A DNA stretch of 64,000 nucleotides. Origin: Tubulanus polymorphus. Lineage: Eukaryota > Nemertea > Palaeonemertea > Tubulaniformes > Tubulanidae. A program made the translations under genes and the position numbers. Numbering within the stretch: the first letter of the stretch is position 1; the number at the start of each line of letters is the position of its first letter. The notes beneath the pieces are model-generated. The model worked only from the letters and a program-made list of their open reading frames with translations, did not search any database and was not told where the DNA came from. The stretch is from NCBI RefSeq assembly GCF_964204645.1, contig NC_134028.1, positions 8,101,001 through 8,165,000 on the forward strand, written 5' to 3'. Shown in pieces: positions 1-11,975 of this stretch.

Positions 1-2290
1 ATAGCTCGACAAAAGACTACTTAATAATGCTCATCAAGGCCCATCAATGCTGCCTCGGTAATCCTCTTATAACCAATTTGCCAAGATAATTAGGGCCCAT
101 AAAGGAGTGTTGGATATCTGTGGTGTTAATGCCGCGGATTTGCTCATATTTACCCGTGCCATCTTTGAAGTCACGCTGATTCGAACAAATAGTCGAACTA
201 ATAATAATACGAGCAACCAGCGCGGTGTACACGGGGAAAGATGATAAACAGCGGCGTGCGCGCGCGCTCGCAAACGGTTTGCGCGGCGATAATCTGCGCC
301 GAGTCTTAGATAGAGATTGGCGACGACTTTAGGGATTTCAGAGCCGATTTAATGCAGGCAGCAACGCACCGGGGAGAGACTTAGCGCCGAGGCACAATAA
401 GACTAGATCACAGATATGGTGTGATGCTAATACGACGGTGTTAAACATCGGACACTATATTAATACTGAAACATCAGACTTCAATTACTTTAATTATGAT
501 TTCACCTCGCCGTAACAAAGAGGATTACATATTATACACGCAGTATATATTATGAAAAACGACGCAGATAATATAAAGATATTTATACATACATATTAGT
601 ACACATGATATGATAAGAGGGAAACGAACGGCTTATCATCACGGTATGGTAAGCGTAGGCGTGGTTCTCTTGTTCGATTAATCAGCTAATCCGCGTACGA
701 TAAACCAGATTAGGAAGATGTTAATCACACTACGGGATGGAAACAGTCCGTATAAGGGAAAATTAATAACCGACCGTACGACTACATATGACGGGCATAA
801 AAATGACGTGAATACAATATATATACATATATAATATTCCCTATCCTCGGTACGAATTCTAATTATCAAAAGAGTCAAATAGCAGCAAACGATTACTTTA
901 TCAAGCAGTTAATCTCGACGGTTTAACCCCTTTACGTTGAAATGCGATGTCGACTGGACAGTTCGCTTATAGCTCCGCGTTACGGCTAACACAAGAAAGG
1001 CCAAAACTACTACAACGAATACTGCGAATTTGCGAAATGTGCATATACCCGAATTTTTCACAGCAAACCCAACTATTCACAAATTTAGTAAATTATAAAA
1101 TTCAAACGATAGATATGTGTTAGGAAAACTTGCATTGTATGCTAAGATATTGCGCAGGAGTATGACGTAAACTTATATTACCATATATTTACTTTTGTTT
1201 TTATGCTCGAAAAATTATGTATAAGTTTGAGCAATAAAAAATACTCTAATCTAATCTACTAAAGGCTCAAGATACTAGAGCTATAATAAAAATGGGCATA
1301 TAGGAACCCATGGACTCTGTTTGCCTTCGAAGTTAAGCAGTGCGTGGCATTTGCAGTATGTTTATCGACAATGTAACGGGATATTGTAAATAGAACCGTT
1401 GTTTCTCTGGTAAACAGAGTCCGATAGAAACCCAGATGGTCATTTTTGATGTAGTGCACCACAAATCGTAGGAGCAACGCCACTTTTTTGGGGATTGAGG
1501 GGGCAAGACTTAAATTTAACCGGTTTATCTTTGGCCGTACTCCTCGTGGAGCCTCTAATTACGGAGTAAAACCTATATCATATATGCATCATTTTGGTAT
1601 TACATATAGATATGGGGAGGGGGTGGGGCTGGAGTAAGCCTCATTATTTATGGATCAGATCACTTTCAGTCACCGCCCTTCGTCGTATGTGAAATAGTTG
1701 GCCAAAACACATTAGGGCTACGTGTATATCATCATTTGAGGTTTTTGAGAATTATATCATTATTTATTAGTTTCTACAGGCCCCTCCAGGTCTAACTTAC
1801 TGTATTTTGTATTATGCTTTGTACACTATGCTGTAAATTATATTTCAAAAATAAAGAGTTCAATCAAAATTCTACACCTACCATGTGTCAATGATGTAAA
1901 GAGCTTTGAGATTTTACGTGTTCGTGTTCGTCATGTAAAGCGCTTTTATAGAAATAAATCATAATTATTTCGTTGGGAATCAAAAAGGTTGATTATGAAA
2001 ATTAAGTTGAAACTAGAAAATCCAGTAAGCCCGCCCCTGAATCGATAGAGCGGCTGGAAACAGAACGAACACCATCTAAAATTGGGTACCATATGATAAG
2101 CGAGGATTTCACATGTGGCAGGCGAGGATCCACCAGGTTCGCTAGTAGTAACTCGGTCTTCCGCGTTCGATTTCTTCTACATTTCAATTATAACCAAATG
2201 AACTCTTAAATAAATCAATCATTTATGTAAACTATACCGATATCCGAGTAGGAGAAATGAATTTATTCTATATTTTGGTAGGTGTGATAA

Positions 2291-2337
2291 TATATGGATT
2301 CGGGAGCCTATACATTTTAGGCTCCCGAATCCATATA
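2291..2337. repeat. Perfect 20-bp inverted repeat (hairpin)
   Basis: The arms at 2291-2310 and 2318-2337 are exact reverse complements around a 7-nt spacer. The arm begins TATATGGATTCGGGAGCC. It resembles a foldback remnant of a mobile element. No gene is adjacent, and it is not a bacterial-type terminator because the context is eukaryotic. Confidence 0.85.
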
Positions 2338-3737
2338 TTGAAAATGAACTTATTCTGACAACGTAAGGATTAGGATTAGTATTTTAGTTACGTACAATCC
2401 AACCATTTCTATAGTATAACAAGGGAGACTATAAAATATACAATATTTACAAAATAACAGGAAATATAAACTTGTCTCAGTAAATTACAACTAAGTTATT
2501 TACACAGACAGCATCTTCGTCACGCCACTTGGTGGGATAGTTGGTTTTACGGGTTCCCATTAGGAATAGATATAGATTTGAGGGGGACCTAACATGACCA
2601 ATCAACAAATGTAGGGAAGGGAAATGCGAACACACGAGACTCAGCGAGACAGCAGTGAAATGAGATCATTATAATATATTACATTTACACAAGTTGAGTA
2701 CACGACCGAGATTACATTACCAATCATATCTCTGATTGCGGCATTGAACACCGTGAACCGAACATCAAAACCGCGCGTTCGCCGCACATCATTTCAAACT
2801 CAATCTCTATTCCGGCAAACGAAGTTTACCACCTTACAATGCCCAGATGCTACGCGAATTTTGCCGCGCGATAACGCAATAATCGCCTCGAATGAGAAAA
2901 ATAAATTGAAGTGGCGACGAGAACAATAGTTCGAGGAGGCTTGATGAGCGGTGATTTGGACGAGTGCTAATTTAATGGTAGCAATATACACAGATAGCGG
3001 CGGCGTTCATGTGGAAAATGGTGTAAAGCTGCTCCGAGCCCGCAAGAGTTGTCTGGTTAATTAAATTACACCTCGCGTCACCGGCTTGCCGCCCTCCGAC
3101 TGAGAATTGGATATCATCAAAATCTCAATTAAGTTGATTAAACAGTCGATTTTGTATTGTCTCTCTACCGTCTCTATTGTCTTTCAGTATCTGAAATAAC
3201 ATCGTATATCTCGGCAAGTCGGTTTGCCGGCTTTTTTTCTCGTTGAAAAGATGTCTCGAAATTCGGATACAACAAGAGGTGTCTGATTGTAATATTTCAA
3301 AACCCCACTATACACGAAGTTTATAAGACTCAAGCGAATATTTAAATAGTGGGAGTTCGAAAAGTCGTGTCTTATGATTTAAATTTTTGAAGAAAAAAAA
3401 TAATTCGCTTGCATAAAAACAGTTCGCTTTATATAGTGGGTTTTGAACTTATTTCATCTGTTCTCCGCGTCAGGGTGTGGCTATTCTACTCTATTGTGTC
3501 TCTATTGATTGGAAGATATTTCAAAACACAAAAATCTTCGACACAAAAATCATTTCACTAATTCACTTGTGATATTACTCAACGCCGTCGTTTAGTTAAG
3601 AGAGCAAAACTTAAAAATGATCACATTTTGTCAAAAACAAAAATAAGACAAGCACTGTCAAGGGCTGCCAACCTTTTAAGTGCTATCAGTAAGAAATTGA
3701 ATTTTTCCAGTAAAATTTCATTGAAATATGAAAGAAA

Positions 3738-3843
3738 ATGTTCGAATTCAACAGTAAGACCAGTAAGAAACAATAAAGATTATTATCATTATCATTATTA
3801 AGACCCTCAGTATACTGAGGGTCTTACTGTTGAATTCGAACAT
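3738..3843. repeat. Nested palindromic element
   Basis: Arms of 23 bp (3738-3760 and 3821-3843; the arm contains TTCGAATTCAACAGTAAGAC) are exact reverse complements. A second short hairpin (3801-3824, AGACCCTCAGTA and its complement) overlaps the right arm. The loop is ATT/ATC-rich. The layout suggests a small foldback or MITE-type element; I found no coding content in it. Confidence 0.75.
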
Positions 3844-5636
3844 ATTTCATCTCATGATGTATGCATCAAACAAAAAGATCAGTATCGTTATAGAATAGTA
3901 ACAAATACCGATCCTGAATATCAGGAACAATTGATAGCATGCAGCTCTGAGCACTTGCCGCCGGGCTGATTTCGATGAGAATCCGACACTGACATTTTTT
4001 CGCCTTTGAGATATGGACTGATCCCCCGCGAAGTGTGACTGCCCCCTCGAATTCTGAACCGATTTCCTATCAATATCAATCTACGACTTATCAGAGCCCA
4101 TCGAATCAGAAACGACTTCTCCAAGCCGTAGCGACTTATCCAAGCTGTAGCTGGCGTCACCGACCAGTCGGCGAGACGATTACTATCGAACCATCAACCC
4201 TCACCAACACGTTCGATGTGTGTCTACTGCAAAATAAGATTAGCGTCGACAATTTGATTTCTCTCGTAATCAGGAACTCATTAGATCTATTTTCGCTGTC
4301 AGAGTAATTCTAATTGCAAAAGTATTGACTGGAAATTGCTCAGAAGTGTCGGATGAATTAACATCAAATATCAAACCCTCGGCGCATAATACCGGGCACG
4401 AAATTGCATTATCTCGAACACTCCTCAATGAATAAATAAATAAATAAATAAATCGATACTTACATAAATAAATATACTCGGTGTTGAGTTTTCGTTGAAA
4501 AAAATAAAGATAAAATTGGGGGTAAAGAGGGGGGATGTTTGTTAGATCGGTTAGAATGGTTGCCAAGTAAACCATGTTACATTTCATGACAATAGTCTGA
4601 AATATTGATATCCTTAATTCATCACTTCAATGTTAGTTTTTAGTTGAAATATTAAAAGCAGCATACAAACCGATACATTTACAAAGATGGTAACAATCTA
4701 ATAATCGAGTTGTCGTTAGCTTTGTCATAGCTATATACATTTATTACGTTTTAATAGTTTGTTTCGTCTTTTACCATATCGTCGCGTGGTATTGACTGAT
4801 ATTTAACCAAGGCCTCTCCGGCGTAGAACACGAACCTATGCGAATGGAATGAATTGATTCCTCGCCGCCCCTCGTCATGGCTGTAGTCGAGAAAGTTGGT
4901 TTTCTTTCATCATCTCTTGTCAGAAATGAAACGGCAAACCGCGCGCGCGGATTACACAAATCTTGCCTTGTTTTGCCGTTTAATTAATTCGGTTGCAGTC
5001 AAACAATATTTTCCCGGCCGCTTATTAGCGAACGGCATTCAATTTAAAAACCGATTTGCTACGATTTGCCAGCGCCACTTTGATGTTAAAGCTCTTTGAA
5101 GAAAATTAAAAAACCTGACAACTATTTTAAGCGACGCAGAATAGGCTCGCTCGGTTTACGACGACGGCGCGCGGAAACCGGCTACGAAAAAGTTTTATTA
5201 TCCGACCGTTGATTTGAGACTTATCGGAATTGCAATGATTTTTGTTTTAATCAACGTCGTTATATGCTTGATATCCGATTCCCGGCGCTGAATAGACTTA
5301 TGACGTCGCGCGCGCAAATCGGCCGGTGAAACGCGAAGATTTATATTTCAAACATTTGACTCTTTTGAACACACGAGTTGGCTTCGCCTTTGAAAATCTG
5401 AGCAAAATGAAAAATAGATACGTTCTCTCTTTTTTTTTTCATTTTGCGCGAACGAGTTTCTTGTTTTTCGATACGTAAAATAAATAGTGCGAGGGATTAG
5501 ATTATATATATCAATATTTGATTTTTCGCCACCGGATGAGACGGCTAGTGACAAAAGGATTTTTTGAAGAACGGCTTAACACTTTCGGAGTGGTATGAAG
5601 TTTAAACCTCTATCGAATTGTAAATTTTTAATATCA

Positions 5637-5640
<4 letters not shown>

Positions 5641-5698
<58 letters not shown>
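5641..5698. repeat. (TA)n microsatellite
   Basis: An uninterrupted TA dinucleotide run of about 58 bp. It produces a spurious IYIY open frame in the antisense direction, which is not a gene. Confidence 0.95.
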
Positions 5699-5699
<1 letters not shown>

Positions 5700-5744
5700 G
5701 CCTTGAAAAAAATAAAATGCCAATGTTAAATTGGGGTCCTGGCA

Positions 5745-6260
5745 AAAAATCAGTCATTCCTGGATATACGGAGTTTTCATGGAGTTTTAAAGGAGAAATT
5801 TTCCAATTTCGAGGAAGTGTCTGCTTCACTTTCATCCCAATTACAGTAAACTCTCCTAAATCAGCGCTGTTTATCTCGCAGTAAACCACTGTAATTTCCT
5901 CAGCAAATTTTTATCCATTCTAATTCGGTGACTGTCATATTGGGCAACAGATCCGGGTCTGTCTCAACGGTGTACTGATTTAGGCATAGTCTACTGTACA
6001 ACCTCTGAAATTTCTAAGTCCCTATTTCTCAAAACAAACAGGGGCCGGTTTTATAGACCGGTATTATCTTTAGCCCGGGGCTAACACAATTCATTATCAA
6101 TCCCCCGTGACCCCCCGGTTAAAGGTAATACCAGTCTATAAAACTGGGCCCAAGGAGTTTTTAAGGATTTCTGGCATTTTGCTCGAATTAAAGGACTTTC
6201 AAGCACCCTTAAAGCATTTTATATTTAGGGTTTTTATGGAATCAAGGAATCGTAGGAACC
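5745..6260. repeat. Dispersed repeat copy, interrupted by a MITE
   Basis: This segment shares interspersed similarity with 34495-34970. Shared pieces include a left block (GTCATTCCTGGATATA), a middle block with GTTTATCTCG and GTAAACCA, and a right block (AAGGAGTTTTTAAGG followed by TCGTAGG(A/G)ACCCTGTAA). The copy at 6 kb carries an extra TIR element at 6042-6151 exactly where the other copy runs straight through, so the MITE probably inserted later. The family is unknown; no coding sequence was found. Confidence 0.6.
6042..6151. mobile_element. MITE with about 33-bp TIRs, nested in an older repeat
   Basis: The left end GGGCCGGTTTTATAGACCGG matches the reverse complement of the right end (GGGCCCAGTTTTATAGACTGG) for roughly 33 bp with a few mismatches. 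The total is about 110 bp with no coding capacity. The related repeat at 34.5-35.0 kb lacks this piece, giving a filled-site versus empty-site comparison. Superfamily not assigned. Confidence 0.7.
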
Positions 6261-6839
6261 CTGTAAAATGAGGATCCGAAAATTAGCCAATTTCAAGTGT
6301 TGAAGCCCAACGAGTTGAGTTAGAAAACAAGCTTGCACTTTATATGGTATATGCACACGTTCAAACTTGGTACGTTCATTGAAAACGAAATTAATTTTAG
6401 ATTGTTACACAAGTACACAAGACAGGTAATTGAGTAATTGTGTGAATTTCAAAACGACAAAAATGGAAACGCGGAGAAACGAAACACGTGAAAAGCACTA
6501 AACACAATCACGCTTAATCTGTCAAACAACAGAGCATGTTTTCGTTAGGCATTGTTTCTTTTTTTCTTTTTATACCTTATTTTATTGCCATTATCACTAT
6601 GCGACCTGCTGCCGTAACGCTCCATTACAACCGCATCACACCCACACTGGAGTCAGGTGAGGGGGACTGGATAAATTTTTTATCTGTCGAAAATAGGGTT
6701 CAACAAAACATTACTGGATCCTCCCATCTTCACCCGTCAAGGGATTCGAACCGGCTATGCTAAAGCCGTTCCTCGAACTGGTGGGAGCGAGTTCGGGGAG
6801 CGATACCGGACCCCTGGCAAGCGAGGATGGGGTCCTCCA

Positions 6840-6899
6840 AGCTCCGTTTAAATGGACGTTTAGACGTCATTCGTCCGGTTTGACATTTTAAACGGAGCT
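6840..6899. repeat. Short TIR/hairpin element
   Basis: A 13-bp perfect inverted repeat (AGCTCCGTTTAAA at 6840-6852 and its complement at 6887-6899) encloses about 34 bp containing GACGTC motifs. It is likely a tiny foldback or MITE remnant. Confidence 0.6.
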
Positions 6900-7197
6900 C
6901 CGCCGAATGACGTCATTCCGAGGAGTTCCATGTAACAATTAATTTCCTACACATAAATTACACAGATTTGAAAAATTGACTTTAGAAGAACCATCGACCA
7001 AGAAACCTTGCGCGCTGTTCATTTGCTTTGGTATAAGGTCGGAAACTCCCCCCTCTTTTTTAAAGGAAAATTGACTTTGCACAATTCTCGGGGGAAATTA
7101 TACTTAACGGTCGTTTTTTTTTGAGTAACAGATTTCAAACCTTTTAGGAAATCAGTTTGTTATCTAAATGAACAACATATTTCAATTATTTGGGTGC

Positions 7198-7374
<177 letters not shown>

Positions 7375-9555
7375 CATTTACGGTGATACATATTGCATAT
7401 GTACAGTAATGCGTGACGACATGAATCCATGACAATCAATTCGATCAAGTAACAAAAATATCGCGTCGATAAAAATATTGAACATTTTCACCGCTAAATA
7501 TGGCTAGATGATAAAAGCCAGTGGCATACATATCTATCAACGAAGTCCATCGATAGGCCTAGATGAAAATAGCCGGAGAGTCCATAATCGGTATCAAGTC
7601 CAAATCGTCGCGACCATTTATGATATTTTGGACCCGATATTACTTCTTTCGAGCTCACACGGAGACGATTTGGCCCGAGCGTGGACTAGACTCGAGCCAA
7701 ATTTGGCCCGTGTCTAATTAGAGAACGCGTTCACACGCATACCATTCACTCGATACAAAACAATGCTCAAACAAACAAAGCAAAGTGAGTCACTTCCGGA
7801 ACCAGTTACAAAATAATCATTTGTTCTGTGCTAAAACTCGGCTCAGGCCGGGTCCGACGTTTTTGGTCGGGCCAAATTTGATGTATCCAATCATTGGACA
7901 GGACAGAGAATTCCAAATACGACTACAATACGACTTTCTTGTTTCGAGGCCCTTTCATGATTATCATTATCATAATAATTATTATTATTATCAATTATCA
8001 TCATTATTATTACTATTATAATAATAATTATTATTATTATCATTATAATTATTATTATTAGTATTAAGACTTTTACTCCTCCCTGTGATCAGTTTCATAA
8101 AAAGGATTATCTCTTCAATCCATTTTATTTCTCGATTGATTCATTTCATCTTAAATCGATTACCGTGAAACCGAGCCTTGTAGACCTTCAAACTTGGGGT
8201 GGAGATATTTAGTCTATTTTAGAACATGTATTTTACTAAAACGACCTCTATAGGTGAATTTGATATTTCCATTTTCATTTCCATTTGCCTAAATATCTAA
8301 CTGAATATCTTTCCGCTCATCTACAAATCCCTGATTTTCCATTACACAAAATTCCTGCGAGTGAATCTGAGATATTTCTAGGTTTAAAATGTTACAATTC
8401 ATTCATTTTTCAGTATTCCAGCTTTTTGGTAAAATCTGTCAAATTCCCTTGAGCTTTCCCTGTTCGATTTTTTTTCCCCAGATTCTTATGATTCCCTGAG
8501 TTTTCCAGGTCAGTGGCCACCCCGTATATTTGGGCAAAAAATATCCCTCAAACATTTCGATCGACGCTCGGCGTCATTTATCACTGAACGTAACGACGAG
8601 CGCGCCCACCCGGACACGAAACTCTCGAGTAATTATTTAAACCGGGTTTGTTTTTACGGTCAACGCCCAACCATTATCGACGGGTCAATTAATACATAAG
8701 CGTTACATCCCTCGTGTGCACTAGAGACAATGCCGACCGCCAAGATTTATTACCAGAACTCCCCGATCTCTACCGACATTAGTTATATTAACTTCGCATC
8801 GACTTTTTTCCATCGGTAATGTCAATTATCTAATCTGTCTAGTGCGTCGCGAACGCGCCCAATGATATTTATTAGACTTCGTTTACGTGTATTAGTTCGC
8901 TGTTTAGTAAATTAACTCGCTCAATTATTCAAGAGACGCAATTAAGGACGATTTTTCCGACGCGTGCGCTCGCTCGCTCGCAAATACTCACAAAAACGCC
9001 GGATCGCGAGACCGCCCTATGTCACAGGTTACTAGTACAAGTTAACCGCGTGAATTATTGATGGCGTTTTTTCCGAGGCCCGGCCGCTTTTGTCGGCCGT
9101 TTTAGACGGATTGGATAAACTGAACCGTGAAACTACGCACAAAAACGAGATGGGAAAAACAATTATTTACTACTAATTAATCAGATGAAAATATATAAGC
9201 CTTAACTTCCCTATTCCCTTCAATTATTCATTCAATTTACACTCGACACAAAATATTTCTGTGCGACACGCGCGTTCGGAAAAATCAAATCGTATTTTTT
9301 TCTATTTAAAAATCGCGACGAAAAGATTTAACCCGGAAAATTTTCACTGACTTGAAACACAAAGAGCAGAGTGAATGCAGTGTGGCGGTGCTTAGATGAC
9401 AGCACGCATTTTTCTTCGAGTTGACCCGATAAATAAAAGAATCTGTGTAAAATGACTTCACAACATCTTTCCGAGTTTCAATTTAAAAATGGCTGAAGAT
9501 ACCATCAAAACAAGCCATGGGCGACAACGGTTATCGGGCTCAGACTCAAACTTCT

Positions 9556-11316
9556 TTACTAAAGAAGTTTCCAGTTTCTAGGCGCCATTTTGTGGCGGTC
9601 CCTCGAGGTCCCCATTGTTGCGATAATTTGCGCTCATTTTTAAAACATAAGTTTAGATTGAATATCATATAGTTCTGCAGTCCCTTGCTCGACGAAATCA
9701 ATTTATACACCATTTTAAAGGAAATGAAATGCAGATATTTGCTGGTGATTCTTGGAATTTTTGAACGCAACAATTGAGAACAGTGACGATGTGAAACCAA
9801 GGACCGCATATCTCAACCGCGCGTAAAAGAAATCGCAATATTTATTAATTTTAAAATATCTAAGTATCTCTTAAAGCTATATTTCCAATTTTCACAGAGG
9901 TTAAAGAGGGTTATTTGCAGTTTAAGCCTGCGTGAAATTTTTTTGAATATCTTTCCTGACGACTGATCTGTACCCGCTTGAGTTTGAGATTACGCGCAAA
10001 AGGGATCTCCCACTATGCACCGCCATTTCACTGAACATTGAGATTTGTGAAAAGAAATCGCAAAAATAAGATTTTATACTGGTTTTTAATTATCAATATT
10101 GCTTCTGAAGGTTATATATTACCTTTATTTTCGTATGGTTGAAAATGGTCTTTGAGTGCTTTGATGAATTCGAGTTTTGTAGCGTTGGGAAATTAAAGGA
10201 TTTCTTGTAAGAGTGGGGACTTTCTGTGTTGGTCGCAAATGTGGCCTAGTTGAGAACCTAATTTGCGTTTCAACCGAATGTACCACTCATGGTTGGACAC
10301 TAGTAAAAAAATCTAAGTTTGTATATATTTTTGAATATGCGGCGCAGCTGAATGTTGCCAAACTGGACGTTGACCCCCTAAAACAGAATATCAAATGGGG
10401 GACAGATATGAACCCCTTTAAATATTATATTGGGATTTTATATCAGTAAGGTTTTCTGGTCGATGTTTTCCAACAAGAAGGTTGAGATTCAGTAAATTCA
10501 TCGTATGATCCCAGAATGAGGGATTACCAGAGAGAGATATGTGTTAAATATGTCCTTAGCGTTTAAATTGACTGGTACATTTCACCATCGACTCTAAAAC
10601 GTTTGATTTCAACGAACACAAAATCGGTGCTAGGCTGGACGGGCTGTATACGACCATTCCTCAACTGGGCCGTTCAGACTTCAATAGCGGGACAAACCGG
10701 ATCCCGAAACCAGCTAAACGAATTGCCCCCGCCAAAATATGGTACAAACAAGATATGGATTATCATCTCAAAATGTCCCCATGGAAAATGTGAAGAAATC
10801 AAATTGCATTTAAAGATTTCTTGTCGCAAATCTCAATGTTCAGTGAAATTCCAATGCGCAGTGGGAGACCCCTTTTGCGCGTAATCTCAAACTCAGGCGG
10901 GTACAGATCAGTCGCCAGGAAAGATAATCAAAAGATTTTAACGCAGGCTTAAACTGCAAATAACCCTCTTTAACCACTGTGAAAATAGGAAATATAGCTT
11001 TAAGAGATACTTAGATATTTTAAAATTAATAAATATTGCGGTTTCTTTTACGCACGGTTAAGATATGCGGTCCTTGGTTTCACATCGTCACTGTTCTCAA
11101 TTGTTGCGTTCAAAAATTCCAAGAATCGCCAGCAAATATCTGCATTTCAATTCCTTTAAAATGCTGTATAACTTAAGTTCATCGAGCAAGGGGCTGCAGA
11201 ACTATATGATATTCAATCTAAACTTATGTTTTAAAAATGAGCGCAAATCATCGCAACAATGGGGACCTCGAGGGACCGCCACAAAATGGCGCCTAGAAAC
11301 TGGAAACTTCTTTATT
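9556..11316. mobile_element. Large inverted repeat (about 500-bp arms), foldback-type element
   Basis: The left arm (about 9556-10060) and right arm (about 10795-11316) are near-identical reverse complements. The same translated 70-90 residue frame appears on the minus strand of the left arm and the plus strand of the right arm. The outer ends read AAAGAAGTTTCCAGTTTC on both sides. The central ~735 bp contains only short open frames with no recognised transposase. Long arms with a short unrelated centre fit a foldback or long-TIR non-autonomous DNA transposon. The target duplication is unclear; a TA or TTA is possible. The arms have diverged slightly, so the insertion is not brand new. Confidence 0.8.
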
Positions 11317-11479
11317 AGCAAACATAAGTTCCCGTTGCGATTTGGATACATCGTACCTAGGGCCGATAGCTAAATTTTGTCAGGACAACTTTTTTAATTT
11401 CGACCCGTTCCTTAATTGAAATCATTTTCAAGCTCATGTCACTGAAATATAGTTTGTAGTGCCTAGTTCTACCGCTAGG

Positions 11480-11975
11480 TGGCGCAGATCAAGTGACCGG
11501 GTACCTGAATAAATCATTCGACAATGGATTACCTTTCATTTTCCACGAAAAAAATGAAACATGAAAATTTTATCCAAATTTCGAAATCTTGACCCAAATC
11601 TTTTGGCACCGACTTTTTGAAGGGTACTTTGAAAATTTCAGGCGGGTTCGTTCGTTACACCAGCACCCCGGTCGGGACAGGCCTGAAATGATGTTTTCTT
11701 CGTTTATTTTGCAGGCCAGTGCCAAGTGAGGGACGGTTCTATTTCAAGAAAACTGTATTGAAAGAGCACAGATCTTTAATATGAAGTACCCGGGTACCAG
11801 AATAAATCATTCGAGAATTGATTACTTATAATTTTCCACACATTACAGAGAAAAAAACATGAACATTGTATCCTAATTTCGAAAAATCTTAGACCAACAT
11901 TTGTTGGCACCGAACTTGTGAAGGGTACTTCGCAAATTTCAGCACGAGCCTGAAATGACGTTTTCTTCATTAATT
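11480..11975. repeat. Two tandem copies of a dispersed repeat
   Basis: Two diverged copies lie in the same orientation, at about 11495-11710 and 11740-11975. Each carries GGGTACC, then GAATAAATCATTCGA, a GATTAC block, a (T/A)TTTTCCA block, a TGTTGGCACCGA-like block, GAAGGGTACTT and GCCTGAAATGA. A third copy lies at 61430-61610, inside the copper monooxygenase gene. No coding capacity was seen; family unknown. Confidence 0.7.

Noticed and set aside
6715..6790. tRNA-like B-box (reverse complement GGTTCGAATCC)
   Set aside because: No pairing T-stem, acceptor stem or A box could be drawn; more likely a SINE or tRNA-derived remnant.
9546..11373. Two similar 87-102 residue frames as a duplicated gene
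   Set aside because: They lie in the arms of the large inverted repeat, lack domain features, and one is truncated; treated as transposon sequence.
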